A DNA stretch of 64,000 nt from Heliomicrobium modesticaldum Ice1 (GCF_000019165.1 NC_010337.2:2008501-2072500), one strand, 5' to 3'. Shown: positions 50,686 to 60,512, counted from the first letter of the stretch. Numbers and translations: made by a program. The notes: generated by a model not told the origin, from the letters alone.

Positions 50686-51831
50686 ATGAAGAATCAGGGG
50701 ATGCATCGAAAAAAAAGGGTCTTTGTCGTCACCGGCGGGGGAACGGGAGGTCATATCTACCCGGCGCTGGCGATCGCCAGGGGCCTCCAGGAACGGTTTC
50801 CCGGTTCGACCATCCACTATGTGGGTGGAAAACGGGGGTTGGAGAATACCATCGTTCCCCGGGAGGGCTTTCCCCTGACGACGGTACACTGCCGCGGCCT
50901 GGAACGCAGCCTCCGTTTGTGCAACCTGGCGGCCATCGGCGATACGGTCAGGGGGTTAGGCCAGTCGTACCGGCTGCTTCGGCGCCTTGGGGCTGACGTG
51001 GTCATCGGCACAGGCGGCTTTGTCGCCTTTCCGGTGGTCATGGCGGCCACCCTGGCCGGGATTCCGGCGCTGATTCACGAACAAAACGCCTTCCCGGGCA
51101 TGACGAACCGACTTCTGGCGCCGCGAGCGGCTGCAGTGATGCTGACCTTCCCGGAGGCCGAAAAACGCCTGAAGGCAAAAAAGACGGTCCTTACCGGTCT
51201 TCCGATCCGGCCGGAAATCCTCTCGGCGACGCGGGAAGAAGGTCGCCGCTATTTCGGGTTACCGGAGGGGTCGCAGGTTTTGCTGGCCCTGGGCGGCAGC
51301 CGAGGCGCTAAACGTCTGAATGAAGCTATGGTCTACTTGGCTCGCCGGTGGGCCGGCGAGCCGCGGCGGCAGGTCATCCACGTCACAGGGGAGGTCAACT
51401 ACGAAGAGACGGTCGCCCAACTCAAGGCGGCCGGAATAAGCCTGGATAAATGTGGTAATATTAAAGTAATGCCATACCTGGATCGCATGGACTACGGGCT
51501 GGCCGCCTGCGATCTCTGCATCGGCCGCGCCGGTGCCGCCTTTATCTCTGAGGTGACTGCCCGCGGTCTGCCGTCCATTCTGGTTCCTTATCCCCATGCG
51601 GCGGAAAACCACCAGGAGGCTAATGCCCGCAGTCTGGAAGCCATTGGCGCCGCGCAGGTGATCATGGATCGCGAACTGGACGGCCAACGCCTGCATGATG
51701 CGGTGCAGGAGCTGTTGGAACAGCCGGACCGGATCGCCAAGATGGCGAATGCGGCCAAAGGCGCCGGAAGGCCTGAGGCGCTAACGATGATACTCGATGA
51801 GATTTCGCGGGTGGTCATGTCCCGGAAGTAA
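50686..51831 (+). CDS. murG: MurG, lipid I to lipid II GlcNAc transferase
   Basis: 381 residues. The glycine loop GGGTGGHIYPALAIA is at 13-27, GTGGFVAFPVVMAA near 107, IHEQNAFPGMTNRLLA near 127, and the UDP-GlcNAc region CIGRAGAAFISEVTA with PYPHAAENHQEANA. MurG sits on the inner membrane face. The stop codon lies inside the loop of a terminator-like hairpin. Confidence 0.95.
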   Translation: MKNQGMHRKKRVFVVTGGGTGGHIYPALAIARGLQERFPGSTIHYVGGKRGLENTIVPREGFPLTTVHCRGLERSLRLCNLAAIGDTVRGLGQSYRLLRRLGADVVIGTGGFVAFPVVMAATLAGIPALIHEQNAFPGMTNRLLAPRAAAVMLTFPEAEKRLKAKKTVLTGLPIRPEILSATREEGRRYFGLPEGSQVLLALGGSRGAKRLNEAMVYLARRWAGEPRRQVIHVTGEVNYEETVAQLKAAGISLDKCGNIKVMPYLDRMDYGLAACDLCIGRAGAAFISEVTARGLPSILVPYPHAAENHQEANARSLEAIGAAQVIMDRELDGQRLHDAVQELLEQPDRIAKMANAAKGAGRPEALTMILDEISRVVMSRK

Positions 51832-51846
51832 CCGGGACTTCTTTTT
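51820..51846 (+). terminator. Terminator-like hairpin at the end of murG
   Basis: TCCCGG (51820-51825) and CCGGGA (51832-51837) flank the murG stop codon and are followed by CTTCTTTTTC. It could reduce read-through into murC, which starts 144 bases later. Confidence 0.55.
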
Positions 51847-51974
51847 CACTGTTCATATGGACAAGCGCAGGAGCATCCGCGGGCGGGATGCCATACTATG
51901 AAGCAGTCCTCGCCTGGCGGAAATACAGCAGCGATCAAGGTACAGTATTATCCCGGAAAGGAGCTGACAGATGA

Positions 51975-53360
51975 GTGTTGGCGAAGGGAACATGGTTGCA
52001 TTTCATCGGCATCGGCGGAACGGGCATGAGTGGCCTGGCCAGGGTGATGCTTCAACAGGGCTATACGGTGAGCGGTTCTGATCTGGCCGATACAGCCGTC
52101 ACAGAGCGACTTGTCAGCCAAGGCGCTACGGTTTTTCAGGGACACCGGGAGGAGCATCTCCTGCCGGGTGTCGATGTGGTCGTTGTGTCAACGGCGGTCA
52201 AAGGGGACAACCCGGAACTGCGCCTGGCAAAGGAGCGCAATCTGACGATCTGGCACAGGGCGGACTTGCTCGCCTGGTTGATGGAGCAAAAAAAGGGGAT
52301 CGCCGTCGCCGGCACCCATGGCAAAACGACGACGAGCGCCATGATCGGACTGATGTTGGAACAGTGCGGTCTCGATCCGGCCATCATCGTCGGGGGAGAG
52401 ATCCGGGAGATCGAGGGCAATGCCAAATGGGGTCAGGGCGACTTTATGGCCGCCGAGGCCGATGAGAGCGACCGTTCTTTCCTCAAGCTTTCCCCGTGGA
52501 TGGCGGTGATCACCAACATTGAGGCGGACCATCTGGACCACTATCAATCCTTTGAGGCGATTGTGGAAGCCTTCTACCAGTTTACGGAGCGCCTGTCCGG
52601 CGACGGCATCCTGCTGCTCTGCGCCGATGACCCTCTTTTGCAGGAAATGGCGCAAAGGGTGACCGCCCGCCGGGTGGTCACGTATGGTATGAAAGCGAAG
52701 GCCGATTATCGGGCTGTCGATCTGAGCTGCACAGGCAAGGGTTCGCAGGCAGACATCTTCCGCGGCGAAGAGCGGTTGGGCCGGCTTATGCTTTCCGTTC
52801 CGGGGGAACACAACATGAGCAACGCCCTAGCGGCGGTGGCTTGCGCCGATCTGATCGGGATTCCCTTTGCAGCTGCAGCCGCTGCCCTATCCCGTTTTGG
52901 CGGTGTTGGACGGCGGTTCCAACGGATGGGGGAGGCCAAGGGGGTTTCTGTCGTCGACGACTATGCCCACCATCCCACTGAGGTAAAGGCTACGCTGGCG
53001 GCGGCAAGGCAGACGCAACCGGGGCGGCTCGTCGCCGTTTTCCAGCCCCACCGGTATACACGTACGCGCGATCTCTACCGCGAGTTCGGCGAGGCTTTTG
53101 ATGCCGCCGATGTGGTCGTCCTCAGCGAGATCTATCCGGCCGGTGAAGCACCCATTCCCGGTGTATCCTCTGGATTGATCAGGGATGTCTATGAAAGGCG
53201 ATGCGGGCGCAAAGCCCTTTACGCGGCCGACAAGGAGGAACTCCTTCGTCGTCTGCAGGATCTCGTCAAGCCGGGCGATCTTGTGTTGACCATGGGAGCG
53301 GGCAACATTTGGATGGCCGGACGTCAACTTCTAGAGGCACTGGAAGCCCGGGAGGGGTAA
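51975..53360 (+). CDS. murC: UDP-MurNAc:L-alanine ligase MurC
   Basis: 461 residues. It has the N-terminal LHFIGIGGTGMSGLARVM, the ATP loop AGTHGKTTTSAM near 114, AEADESDRSFLKL near 160 and DDYAHHPTEVKATL near 324. MurC adds the first amino acid, L-Ala, to UDP-MurNAc. The start is unusual: the in-frame codons are GTG at 51975 and TTG at 51978, while a better placed ATG at 51971 (AAAGGAG upstream) opens a 35-codon reading in another frame. Translation may therefore be weakened or the true start may need checking. Confidence 0.92.
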   Translation: MLAKGTWLHFIGIGGTGMSGLARVMLQQGYTVSGSDLADTAVTERLVSQGATVFQGHREEHLLPGVDVVVVSTAVKGDNPELRLAKERNLTIWHRADLLAWLMEQKKGIAVAGTHGKTTTSAMIGLMLEQCGLDPAIIVGGEIREIEGNAKWGQGDFMAAEADESDRSFLKLSPWMAVITNIEADHLDHYQSFEAIVEAFYQFTERLSGDGILLLCADDPLLQEMAQRVTARRVVTYGMKAKADYRAVDLSCTGKGSQADIFRGEERLGRLMLSVPGEHNMSNALAAVACADLIGIPFAAAAAALSRFGGVGRRFQRMGEAKGVSVVDDYAHHPTEVKATLAAARQTQPGRLVAVFQPHRYTRTRDLYREFGEAFDAADVVVLSEIYPAGEAPIPGVSSGLIRDVYERRCGRKALYAADKEELLRRLQDLVKPGDLVLTMGAGNIWMAGRQLLEALEAREG

Positions 53361-53378
53361 GGGCTGGAGGAAAGGACG

Positions 53379-54353
53379 ATGGGGAACAGACAGGGCGCAT
53401 TAACCGACATGACACAGATCACCAGAGACTTTCGCGGTCAATGGATGCAACAGGAACCCATGTCCCGCCATACGACCTGGAAGATCGGCGGTCCCGCCGA
53501 CCTCTTCGCCATTCCCGCCGATGAAGCTGATCTGGCCGGGTTGATCCGGCGTTGCCGCGAAAAGGGGATCCCATGGATGGTTGTGGGGAACGGTTCCAAT
53601 CTGCTCGTCGCCGATAAGGGGATCCGGGGTGTTGTCATTCACCTAGGTCGCGCTTTTTCGGACAGACGTTTGGACGATCGCCGGTTGACGGCGGGGGGCG
53701 GTTGCGCGCTGTCTGGGCTGGCTCGGTTTGCCGTCCGAGCGGGTCTGCAAGGGTTGGAGTTCGCCTGCGGTATCCCGGCCTCTCTCGGCGGTGCTGTGGC
53801 GATGAACGCCGGCGCTCACGGCGGAGCGATGGAGAACATCGTCCGGTGGGTCGACGTGATCGACGATGAGGGCCGGATTCGCCGGTATCGGGGAGAGGAA
53901 ATGGACTTTGCCTATCGCCATTCCCGCCTGCAAAGGGAAAAGGCCATTGTGGTTCGCGTGGGAATGGAACTGCGATGGGGGGACCGGGAAGCTCTGGAGC
54001 GATGGATGGAGGAAAAGCTCGCCCTGCGAAGGAAGTCGCAACCGCTCGAATTCCCCAATGCCGGCAGCGTCTTTCTCAATCCTCCTGGCAGTCTTTCGGC
54101 AGGCCAACTGATCGAAGAGGCCGGCATGAAGGGTTTTGCCATCGGAGGCGCTCAGGTGTCGGAGCGGCACGCCAATTTTATCGTCAATCGAGGCGGCGCG
54201 ACGGCAGCCGATGTGCTCGCCTTGATCGATGCCGTTCGCGCGAGGGTACTGGCAACCTGCGGCATCGAACTGCAATCAGAAGTTCGTGTCATCGGAGATT
54301 CGGGGGGGCAGGTTGATGGTGGGGGAACCGAGGATTCGCATCAAAGGGGGTAA
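53379..54353 (+). CDS. murB: UDP-N-acetylenolpyruvoylglucosamine reductase MurB
   Basis: 324 residues, with GGAGG before the ATG. It shows the FAD-binding segment VGNGSNLLVADKGIRGVVI, the stretch ACGIPASLGGAVAMNAGAHGG, the type I/II discriminating YRHSRLQ, and NAGSVFLNP with the catalytic serine. It reduces the enolpyruvyl group made by MurA to complete UDP-MurNAc. murA starts inside its 3' end (38-base overlap), so the two steps are translationally linked although they run in reverse pathway order. Confidence 0.94.
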   Translation: MGNRQGALTDMTQITRDFRGQWMQQEPMSRHTTWKIGGPADLFAIPADEADLAGLIRRCREKGIPWMVVGNGSNLLVADKGIRGVVIHLGRAFSDRRLDDRRLTAGGGCALSGLARFAVRAGLQGLEFACGIPASLGGAVAMNAGAHGGAMENIVRWVDVIDDEGRIRRYRGEEMDFAYRHSRLQREKAIVVRVGMELRWGDREALERWMEEKLALRRKSQPLEFPNAGSVFLNPPGSLSAGQLIEEAGMKGFAIGGAQVSERHANFIVNRGGATAADVLALIDAVRARVLATCGIELQSEVRVIGDSGGQVDGGGTEDSHQRG

Positions 54354-55578
54354 GCCGCTTTTCGGAGAGGTGGCGATCAGCGGGGCAAAAAACGCTGTGC
54401 TGCCCATCCTGGCGGCTTCATTAATGTCGACGGGACAGTGCCAGATCAAGGGTGTGCCCCGGTTGACCGATGTGCAGATGATGAACGAGGTCCTCAGCAC
54501 GCTAGGCGCCCAGGTTTCCTGGGAAGGCGAAAGCCTGATCGTTGACGCCTCAGCAGCCGAGATTCGCGAGGTGTCCGCCGACCTGATGCGGCGTATGCGG
54601 GCCTCCAACCTCGTTTTGGGTCCGATGCTCAGCCGTTTTGGAAAAGTGCGGCTTTCTCATCCTGGTGGTTGTTCCATCGGCAGTCGTCCCATGGATCTGC
54701 ACCTGAAAGGGTTGCAGAAGATGGGCGCCCGCTATCAGGAACGGCATGGTTTTTTTGAGGTGGAGGCGGAACGGCTGCAGGGAACGGAGATCCATCTTGA
54801 CTTTCCCAGTGTCGGTGCCACAGAGAACCTGATGATGGCCGCGTCTCTGGCGGAAGGGACGACGATCATCCGCAACGCGGCGAAAGAACCGGAGATTGTG
54901 GACCTGCAGAATTTCCTCAACGCCATGGGCGCCAGGGTCCGCGGCGCCGGTTTGGACATCATCCGCATCGACGGCGTAAATCGCCTGGGCGGATGCGTGC
55001 ACCATCTTATTCCCGACCGTATCGAGGCCGGAACCTTTATGGTAGCCGCCACCATCACCGGCGGCGACGTAACACTGACGAATGTGATCCCCGAGCATCT
55101 GGAACCGGTGACGGCGAAACTGCGGGAGACGGGCGCCCGGGTGATCGAGGAGGATGACCGGATCCGTGTCATTGCGCCTCGTCGCTGCCAGGCGGTGGAT
55201 ATCAAGACCTTGCCCTATCCCGGCTTTCCGACTGACATGCAGGCCCAGATGATGGCCTTGATGGCCGTCAGCGAGGGGACTTCGGTCATCTCGGAGACCA
55301 TCTTTGAAAACCGTTTCAAACATGTCGACGAATTGCGCCGCATGGGGGCGAATATCCGTCTCGAAGGGCGTGTGTGCATCGTCAAGGGTGTTCCCAGCCT
55401 GAGTGGCGCCGTCGTGGAATGCACTGATCTGCGGGCTGGGGCTGCCTTGGTCCTGGCCGGTCTCGCCGCCGAAAACGGGACTACGGTGGAAAAGATCTTT
55501 CACGTCGACCGAGGATACGATCAGTTGGTGGAGAAACTGTCTGGCCTGGGCGCGAGGATCACCCGGGAAGAGGGTTGA
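54316..55578 (+). CDS. murA: UDP-N-acetylglucosamine 1-carboxyvinyltransferase MurA
   Basis: 420 residues from ATG at 54316. The EPT fold is marked by SGAKNAVLPILAAS (K22-type and N23-type residues), the catalytic cysteine in HPGGCSIGSRPMD near 119 (Cys, so fosfomycin-sensitive by analogy) and GFPTDMQAQMMAL near 303. MurA makes the first committed precursor of peptidoglycan. Bacillus and relatives often carry two murA genes; this is the copy in the dcw cluster. Confidence 0.94.
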   Translation: MVGEPRIRIKGGKPLFGEVAISGAKNAVLPILAASLMSTGQCQIKGVPRLTDVQMMNEVLSTLGAQVSWEGESLIVDASAAEIREVSADLMRRMRASNLVLGPMLSRFGKVRLSHPGGCSIGSRPMDLHLKGLQKMGARYQERHGFFEVEAERLQGTEIHLDFPSVGATENLMMAASLAEGTTIIRNAAKEPEIVDLQNFLNAMGARVRGAGLDIIRIDGVNRLGGCVHHLIPDRIEAGTFMVAATITGGDVTLTNVIPEHLEPVTAKLRETGARVIEEDDRIRVIAPRRCQAVDIKTLPYPGFPTDMQAQMMALMAVSEGTSVISETIFENRFKHVDELRRMGANIRLEGRVCIVKGVPSLSGAVVECTDLRAGAALVLAGLAAENGTTVEKIFHVDRGYDQLVEKLSGLGARITREEG

Positions 55579-55584
55579 CCCATG

Positions 55585-55609
55585 GCCCCGGTTTCTGCCG
55601 GGGCTTTTT
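55585..55609 (+). terminator. Terminator after murA
   Basis: GCCCCGG (55585-55591) and CCGGGGC (55598-55604) close a 6-nt loop and are followed by five T. It splits the dcw cluster into at least two transcripts, with ftsQ starting a new one. Confidence 0.9.
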
Positions 55610-55638
55610 CGATTTTTCGTGAATAGGCCTTTGGACCT

Positions 55639-55667
55639 TGGACAGATGCAACGATTTTTGTTATAAT
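55639..55667 (+). promoter_or_regulatory. ftsQ promoter
   Basis: TGGACA (55639-55644) is separated by 17 bases from a perfect TATAAT (55662-55667), 39 bases before the ftsQ start codon and just after the murA terminator. Confidence 0.7.
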
Positions 55668-55705
55668 ATTTTTATGGTAGTTTTTCCCACGGAGGGGGCT
55701 GACGA

Positions 55706-56524
55706 ATGGGCCGGCAACGGGCCAGCGTGCTTGGATTTTTTTTTATCTCTCTCTTATTGCTGGCCGCTTATTATTTCCTACACTCCCCCTACTTCGGCGT
55801 TTCCCAGGTGACGGTGACAGGCATCAGCCTGCTCAAGGAAGAAGAGATCATCCGACTGTCGGGAATTCAACCAGGGGAAAACATCCTGCGCATCGACAAG
55901 GATCGCATCCGCGAGCAGTTGCGGTTCCACCCCCAGGTGGAGGATGCGACTATCCAACGGAGCTTGCCGTCGACGGTGCGGATCGAGATCCAGGAACGGA
56001 AGCCTGTCGCCGTGATTGGACAGGCGGGAAGCTTCGCGTTGCTCGACCGACAGGGGATCCTGCTGCGGAAGGTAGACAGCCTCTACGGCATCCCCTTGCC
56101 GGTGATCACCGGCGTTCAGGCGCCCCTGAACGTGGGACCGGGGCAAGTGGTGAACGCTGATGGTCTGGCGTCAGGACTGACATTGTGTCAGGAGATGTCG
56201 TCCAACCTTTTGGCGCGCATCGGCGAAATCCATGTGGCCAACAGCAGTCGTCTGATCTTATACACGACAGACAGCATTGAGGTTCGTTTTGGTCCTCCCG
56301 AGGAGATCGCCGCCAAGAGTCAGGTTCTGCTGGACATTCTGGATCAGTGGATGAAGAACGGTTGTGTACCGAAACTCCACTATATCGACGTCTCGTCGGC
56401 GAAATCACCTGTTGTCAAACCGAAAGAGGAGACGAAAAGTCCGGTCGGCGTCGACAATTCGGCCGGCGCCCGCCCGGCGACGCGGTCTTCCGGAAAAGCG
56501 GGACATAAGGGCAACGTGCATTGA
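55706..56524 (+). CDS. ftsQ: Cell division protein FtsQ/DivIB
   Basis: 272 residues. It has a short cytoplasmic tail, one membrane helix at about 8-26, and a POTRA domain starting YFGVSQVTVTGISLLKEEEI, followed by the FtsQ beta domain with STVRIEIQERKPVAVI. The C-terminal 45 residues are a Lys/Ser/Gly-rich tail. FtsQ/DivIB connects early and late division proteins at the septum. It stands directly before ftsZ; the usual ftsA between them is missing. Confidence 0.92.
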   Translation: MGRQRASVLGFFFISLLLLAAYYFLHSPYFGVSQVTVTGISLLKEEEIIRLSGIQPGENILRIDKDRIREQLRFHPQVEDATIQRSLPSTVRIEIQERKPVAVIGQAGSFALLDRQGILLRKVDSLYGIPLPVITGVQAPLNVGPGQVVNADGLASGLTLCQEMSSNLLARIGEIHVANSSRLILYTTDSIEVRFGPPEEIAAKSQVLLDILDQWMKNGCVPKLHYIDVSSAKSPVVKPKEETKSPVGVDNSAGARPATRSSGKAGHKGNVH

Positions 56525-56730
56525 ACGGTTGTAACGATAAAATTAATGAGAAATCTTTGGATGTAATCAAAAAAGTATGGCCAAAAAGAGGGAATTAAAG
56601 GTTTTTAGCGAAGATCTAGCCTCGATGAGCTAAAATAACGGTATGTCGAGCCATACATATTTGTTGATCTTATTTATCTGTTACCGTACCCATATTTTTC
56701 ATATCAGCCTGCTTGAAGGAGGAACTCCCT

Positions 56731-57843
56731 GTGTTCGAACTGGATGTGGACTTGAATCCGCTTGCTGTGATTCGAGTCGTCGGTGTAGGTGGAGGCGGCA
56801 ACAACGCCGTCAATCGCATGATCTCCCATGGGGTACGGGGTGTACAGTTTGTTTCCGTCAATACGGATGCCCAGGCCTTGCATCTTTCCCGGGCCGAGAC
56901 GAAGATGCAGATCGGCTTGAAATTAACGAAAGGGCTTGGTGCCGGCGCCAATCCCGATATCGGCAAGAAGGCGGCTGAGGAAAGCCGGGAGGAACTGATC
57001 AACGCCTTGAAGGGCGCCGACATGGTCTTCGTTACCGCTGGCATGGGCGGCGGCACGGGAACCGGCGCAGCACCGGTGGTGGCGGAAGTGGCGCGTGAAC
57101 TGGGCGCTTTGACCGTCGGCGTCGTCACCCGTCCCTTCACCTTCGAGGGCCGCAAACGGGCCATGCAGGCTGAACGAGGCATCTCCGAGCTCCGGGCGGC
57201 TGTGGACACCCTCATCGTCATCCCGAACGATCGGTTGCTGCAGGTTGTGGACAAGCATACGCCGATGAATGAGGCCTTCCGTTTGGCTGATGATATCCTG
57301 CGCCAAGGCGTTCAAGGGATCTCTGACCTGATCGCCGTGCCCGGCCTGATCAATCTGGACTTCGCCGATGTGAAGACGATCATGTCTGACACCGGGTCGG
57401 CATTGATGGGTGTAGGCTATGCTTCGGGAGAGCACCGCGCCATTGACGCGGTCAAGAAGGCCATTTCGAGCCCCCTGCTGGAGACCTCCATCGAGGGCGC
57501 GAAGGGCGTTCTGATGAACATCACCGGCGGCATCAACCTGGGGATGCTCGAAGTCAACGAAGCAGCGGAGATCGTCACCGAAGTGGCCGATCCTGAAGCC
57601 AACATCATCTTCGGCGCTGTTATCGATGATTCGATGGAAGATGAGGTGCGGGTCACCGTCATCGCTACCGGTTTCGACCACCGCCATGCCCAACCGGCGC
57701 CCAAAGAGACCATGCGGGTGACGTCTCCGGTGAAGGATAGGTATACCCAACCGGTAGTGCAACAACCGACCATGGAAGTGAAACCGGTTCCGCTCGGCGA
57801 TGACGTGGATATTCCCGTCTTCCTGCGCAAATACCGCGGATAA
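56731..57843 (+). CDS. ftsZ: Cell division GTPase FtsZ
   Basis: 370 residues from GTG at 56731, with AGGAGG eight bases upstream. It shows [14 protein letters not shown] (18-31), the tubulin signature [14 protein letters not shown] near 107, the T7 loop [11 protein letters not shown] near 206 and the conserved C-terminal peptide [13 protein letters not shown]. FtsZ builds the division ring. The 206-bp leader contains no clear sigma-A promoter; a GGAATT/CGAAG pair near 56591-56612 is a weak hint of a sigma-H promoter like that of Bacillus ftsAZ. Confidence 0.96.
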   Translation: MFELDVDLNPLAVIRVVGVGGGGNNAVNRMISHGVRGVQFVSVNTDAQALHLSRAETKMQIGLKLTKGLGAGANPDIGKKAAEESREELINALKGADMVFVTAGMGGGTGTGAAPVVAEVARELGALTVGVVTRPFTFEGRKRAMQAERGISELRAAVDTLIVIPNDRLLQVVDKHTPMNEAFRLADDILRQGVQGISDLIAVPGLINLDFADVKTIMSDTGSALMGVGYASGEHRAIDAVKKAISSPLLETSIEGAKGVLMNITGGINLGMLEVNEAAEIVTEVADPEANIIFGAVIDDSMEDEVRVTVIATGFDHRHAQPAPKETMRVTSPVKDRYTQPVVQQPTMEVKPVPLGDDVDIPVFLRKYRG

Positions 57844-57901
57844 CCGATCATTCGGGATAAGCGGTTGAATGGAAAGAGCCGGAAAGGCCGATAAGACCGT
57901 A

Positions 57902-57937
57902 CCCCTGCAGCATTGCGCTGCGGGGGTTATTTTTTTG
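57902..57937 (+). terminator. ftsZ terminator
   Basis: CCCCTGCAGC (57902-57911) pairs with GCTGCGGGGG (57917-57926) over ten pairs with one G-T, and is followed by TTATTTTTTT. It separates ftsZ from the sporulation genes. Confidence 0.92.
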
Positions 57938-57962
57938 TCAATTAAGGGGTATAACGCAAAAA

Positions 57963-57995
57963 GTGACATTATTTGTTAAATGGATTCGTTATAAT
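57963..57995 (+). promoter_or_regulatory. spoIIGA promoter with extended spacer
   Basis: GTGACA (57963-57968) and TATAAT (57990-57995) are 21 bases apart rather than 17. The Bacillus spoIIG promoter is known for a similar over-long spacer that needs Spo0A-P. Between them TTTGTTAAA (57972-57980) matches the 0A box TTTGTCGAA in 7 of 9 bases. Confidence 0.55.
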
Positions 57996-58031
57996 GGATT
58001 TGTGGTTTCCGAAACGGTGGTGGAAGCGGCG

Positions 58032-58856
58032 ATGGGCGAACGGCTGATCATCTATTGGGATGTCCTCTGGCTGATCAATTTTGTCATGGACGTGATCCTC
58101 CTGGCAGTTTGCGGAACCGTCTTGCGACTGCCGATTCATCCCTTCCGTCTGGCTGGCGCCGCCGCCATCGGCGCTGCGCTTCCCCTCGGATTTTTGTGGA
58201 TTTCTGCCGGACCGTTCATGGCATGGGTCGTCAAAACCGCTCTCGGCTGGCTGATGGTCCGGGCGGCTTTTCCGCTCAAGGGATGGCGTCAGACCTTTCA
58301 GGCCTGGTTGATTTTTTATCTAGGCGCCTGGTTGGCCGGCGGCATCATCTATTCGCTGGCGCCACCTGGCGAACCGACCGGCGTAGCCCCTTTTTGGATT
58401 CTGTTGTTGCTGGCCGGAGCGATGACGGCGTTCATCTTGTCCCTTTGGCGGCAGGCTCGTCAACAGAGCGCTTGGCAGGTCGAACTGACAGTATCCCTGC
58501 CGGGGGGAGTAGTCCGGATCCCAGCCCTCGTCGACAGCGGCAACCGGCTTGTCGACCCTCTCTCTCGTTCGCCGGTGATCGTCGTCGAGGAGGAGAGTGT
58601 CATCCCCCTCTTGCCGGAGGGATGGCGGGAGGGGGCTGCGGGAACGGATTCCGGCCTTTCCCCGCGTTATATCCCCTTTGTGTCAGTCGGCAAAAACGAT
58701 GGGATGCTTCTGGGCATCCGTCCGCTGGCTGTGGAGGCACGAAGGGATGACGGCAGAATCATCGCCTGTTCTGGGGCGATCATCGGTTTAACTCGGCAGC
58801 GGCTGGACCCGGCAGGTAGATACCGGGCGCTCGTTCCAGCCGCTTGGGATTGGTGA
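58032..58856 (+). CDS. spoIIGA: Pro-sigma-E processing peptidase SpoIIGA
   Basis: 274 residues from ATG at 58032, the usual length being about 300. Five membrane helices fill the first 150 residues. The C-terminal half has the aspartic protease motif [17 protein letters not shown] with the catalytic D near 166. SpoIIGA sits in the asymmetric septum and removes the pro-sequence of sigma-E in response to a forespore signal. sigE follows after 20 bases, the standard pairing. Confidence 0.93.
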   Translation: MGERLIIYWDVLWLINFVMDVILLAVCGTVLRLPIHPFRLAGAAAIGAALPLGFLWISAGPFMAWVVKTALGWLMVRAAFPLKGWRQTFQAWLIFYLGAWLAGGIIYSLAPPGEPTGVAPFWILLLLAGAMTAFILSLWRQARQQSAWQVELTVSLPGGVVRIPALVDSGNRLVDPLSRSPVIVVEEESVIPLLPEGWREGAAGTDSGLSPRYIPFVSVGKNDGMLLGIRPLAVEARRDDGRIIACSGAIIGLTRQRLDPAGRYRALVPAAWDW

Positions 58857-58876
58857 ACAAGGGAGGGTACGGGATT

Positions 58877-59623
58877 GTGAGAGAATCGGCAGCCACAAGT
58901 TTTTCCGTCAAATCGGTGAGGCTCTTTTTTGAGACGGAACTGAGAAAGCTCTTGGAGCGGCTCAATCTCGTTCAGGAGGTTCATTACATCGGTTCCAGCG
59001 AGACCTTGCCGCCGCCGCTGTCCAATGACGAGGAGTACCGCCTCCTGGAACAACTTGAACAGGGCGATCTGACAGTCAAGTCCATCCTCATCGAACGCAA
59101 CCTGCGCCTTGTCGTGTACATTGCGCGCAAGTTCGAAAATACGGGTGTTGGCATCGAAGACCTCGTCTCCATCGGCACCATCGGCCTGATCAAGGCTGTT
59201 AACACCTTCGATCCCTTGAAAAAGATCAAATTGGCCACCTACGCATCGCGGTGCATCGAGAACGAGATCCTCATGTACCTGCGCCGCAACAACAAGACCC
59301 GCTCAGAGGTCTCCTTCGACGAACCCTTGAACATCGACTGGGACGGCAATGAATTGCTCTTGTCCGACGTGCTCGGAACGGAAAATGACATCATTTATAA
59401 ATCCATTGAGGAAGAGGTTGACCGCAAGCTGCTCCAGGCGGCCATGAGCAAGCTGACATCGCGGGAGCGGCGCATCGTGGAACTGCGTTTCGGCCTGCGC
59501 GATAGCCGGGAAAAGACCCAGAAGGAGGTCGCCGACATGCTTGGCATCTCTCAATCTTACATATCACGCCTCGAAAAACGGATCATCAAGCGGCTGCGCA
59601 AGGAGATGAACCGGATGGAGTGA
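58877..59623 (+). CDS. sigE: Sporulation sigma factor SigE, mother cell
   Basis: 248 residues from GTG at 58877, with GGGAGGG ten bases upstream. The first 25-30 residues are a pro-sequence of the amphipathic type removed by SpoIIGA. Region 2 has [19 protein letters not shown] and [18 protein letters not shown]; region 4 ends [16 protein letters not shown]. Sigma-E directs early gene expression in the mother cell. Linkage to spoIIGA and sigG is conserved across endospore formers. Confidence 0.96.
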   Translation: MRESAATSFSVKSVRLFFETELRKLLERLNLVQEVHYIGSSETLPPPLSNDEEYRLLEQLEQGDLTVKSILIERNLRLVVYIARKFENTGVGIEDLVSIGTIGLIKAVNTFDPLKKIKLATYASRCIENEILMYLRRNNKTRSEVSFDEPLNIDWDGNELLLSDVLGTENDIIYKSIEEEVDRKLLQAAMSKLTSRERRIVELRFGLRDSREKTQKEVADMLGISQSYISRLEKRIIKRLRKEMNRME

Positions 59624-59699
59624 CCAAGGGGCGACAGTATAAGCCGATAGGTGGGGGAAATACTAGGGAGGAAATATGCCGCCGTCGGGAGGGTTGCCC

Positions 59700-60473
59700 A
59701 TGATGGTCAACAAGGTGGAAATCTGCGGCGTAAACACCTCCAAGTTGCCGGTGCTCACCAACGCCGAGATGCGAACCTTGTTTCAGGCCATGCAATCCGG
59801 TGAAAGGTCTGCCCGGGAAAAACTGATCAGTGGCAATCTGCGTCTTGTGCTCAGCGTCATCCAACGTTTCACCAACCGCGGGGAATATGTGGATGACCTT
59901 TTTCAAGTCGGCTGTATCGGTTTGATGAAGGCGATTGACAACTTCGACCTGGGCCAGAACGTGAAATTCTCCACCTATGCTGTACCGATGATCATCGGTG
60001 AAATCCGCCGTTACCTCCGTGACAACAACCCCATCCGGGTCAGCCGGTCCCTGCGCGATATCGCCTATAAGGCATTGCAGGTGCGGGATCATCTCGTCAA
60101 TGAGCTCTCCCGGGAACCGACGGTCACCGAGATCGCCGACGCCCTCGGCTTTCCGCGTGAAGAGGTCGTCTTTGCTCTGGATGCGATACAGGAGCCCATC
60201 TCCCTCTTTGAACCGATCTACCATGACGGGGGCGATCCCATCTTTGTCATGGACCAGATCGGCGACGAGAAGAATCAGGACGCCCAGTGGCTGGAAGGGA
60301 TCGCCGTCCGCGAGGCCTTGCGCCGGCTCAATGACCGGGAGAAGTTGATCCTGACGCTGCGCTTTTTCGAGGGCAAGACCCAGATGGAGGTGGCCGACGA
60401 GATCGGCATCTCCCAGGCCCAGGTGTCACGGTTGGAAAAAGCGGCGCTGACCCACATGCGCAAGCACGTCTGA
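59700..60473 (+). CDS. sigG: Sporulation sigma factor SigG, forespore
   Basis: 257 residues from ATG at 59700; ATG at 59703 or ATG at 59676, each with a good SD, are alternatives. The diagnostic N-terminus NKVEICGVNTSKLPVL matches SigG of Bacillus. Region 2 has RNLRL-like GNLRLVLSVIQRFTNRGE and FSTYAVPMIIGEIRRYLRD; region 4 ends SQAQVSRLEKAAL. Sigma-G controls late forespore genes. It lies 76 bases after sigE and may be read both with it and from its own forespore promoter. Confidence 0.96.
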   Translation: MMVNKVEICGVNTSKLPVLTNAEMRTLFQAMQSGERSAREKLISGNLRLVLSVIQRFTNRGEYVDDLFQVGCIGLMKAIDNFDLGQNVKFSTYAVPMIIGEIRRYLRDNNPIRVSRSLRDIAYKALQVRDHLVNELSREPTVTEIADALGFPREEVVFALDAIQEPISLFEPIYHDGGDPIFVMDQIGDEKNQDAQWLEGIAVREALRRLNDREKLILTLRFFEGKTQMEVADEIGISQAQVSRLEKAALTHMRKHV

Positions 60474-60512
60474 AATATTCCTGGCGATTGATGGAAAAAG
60501 GTCACAGAAGGA

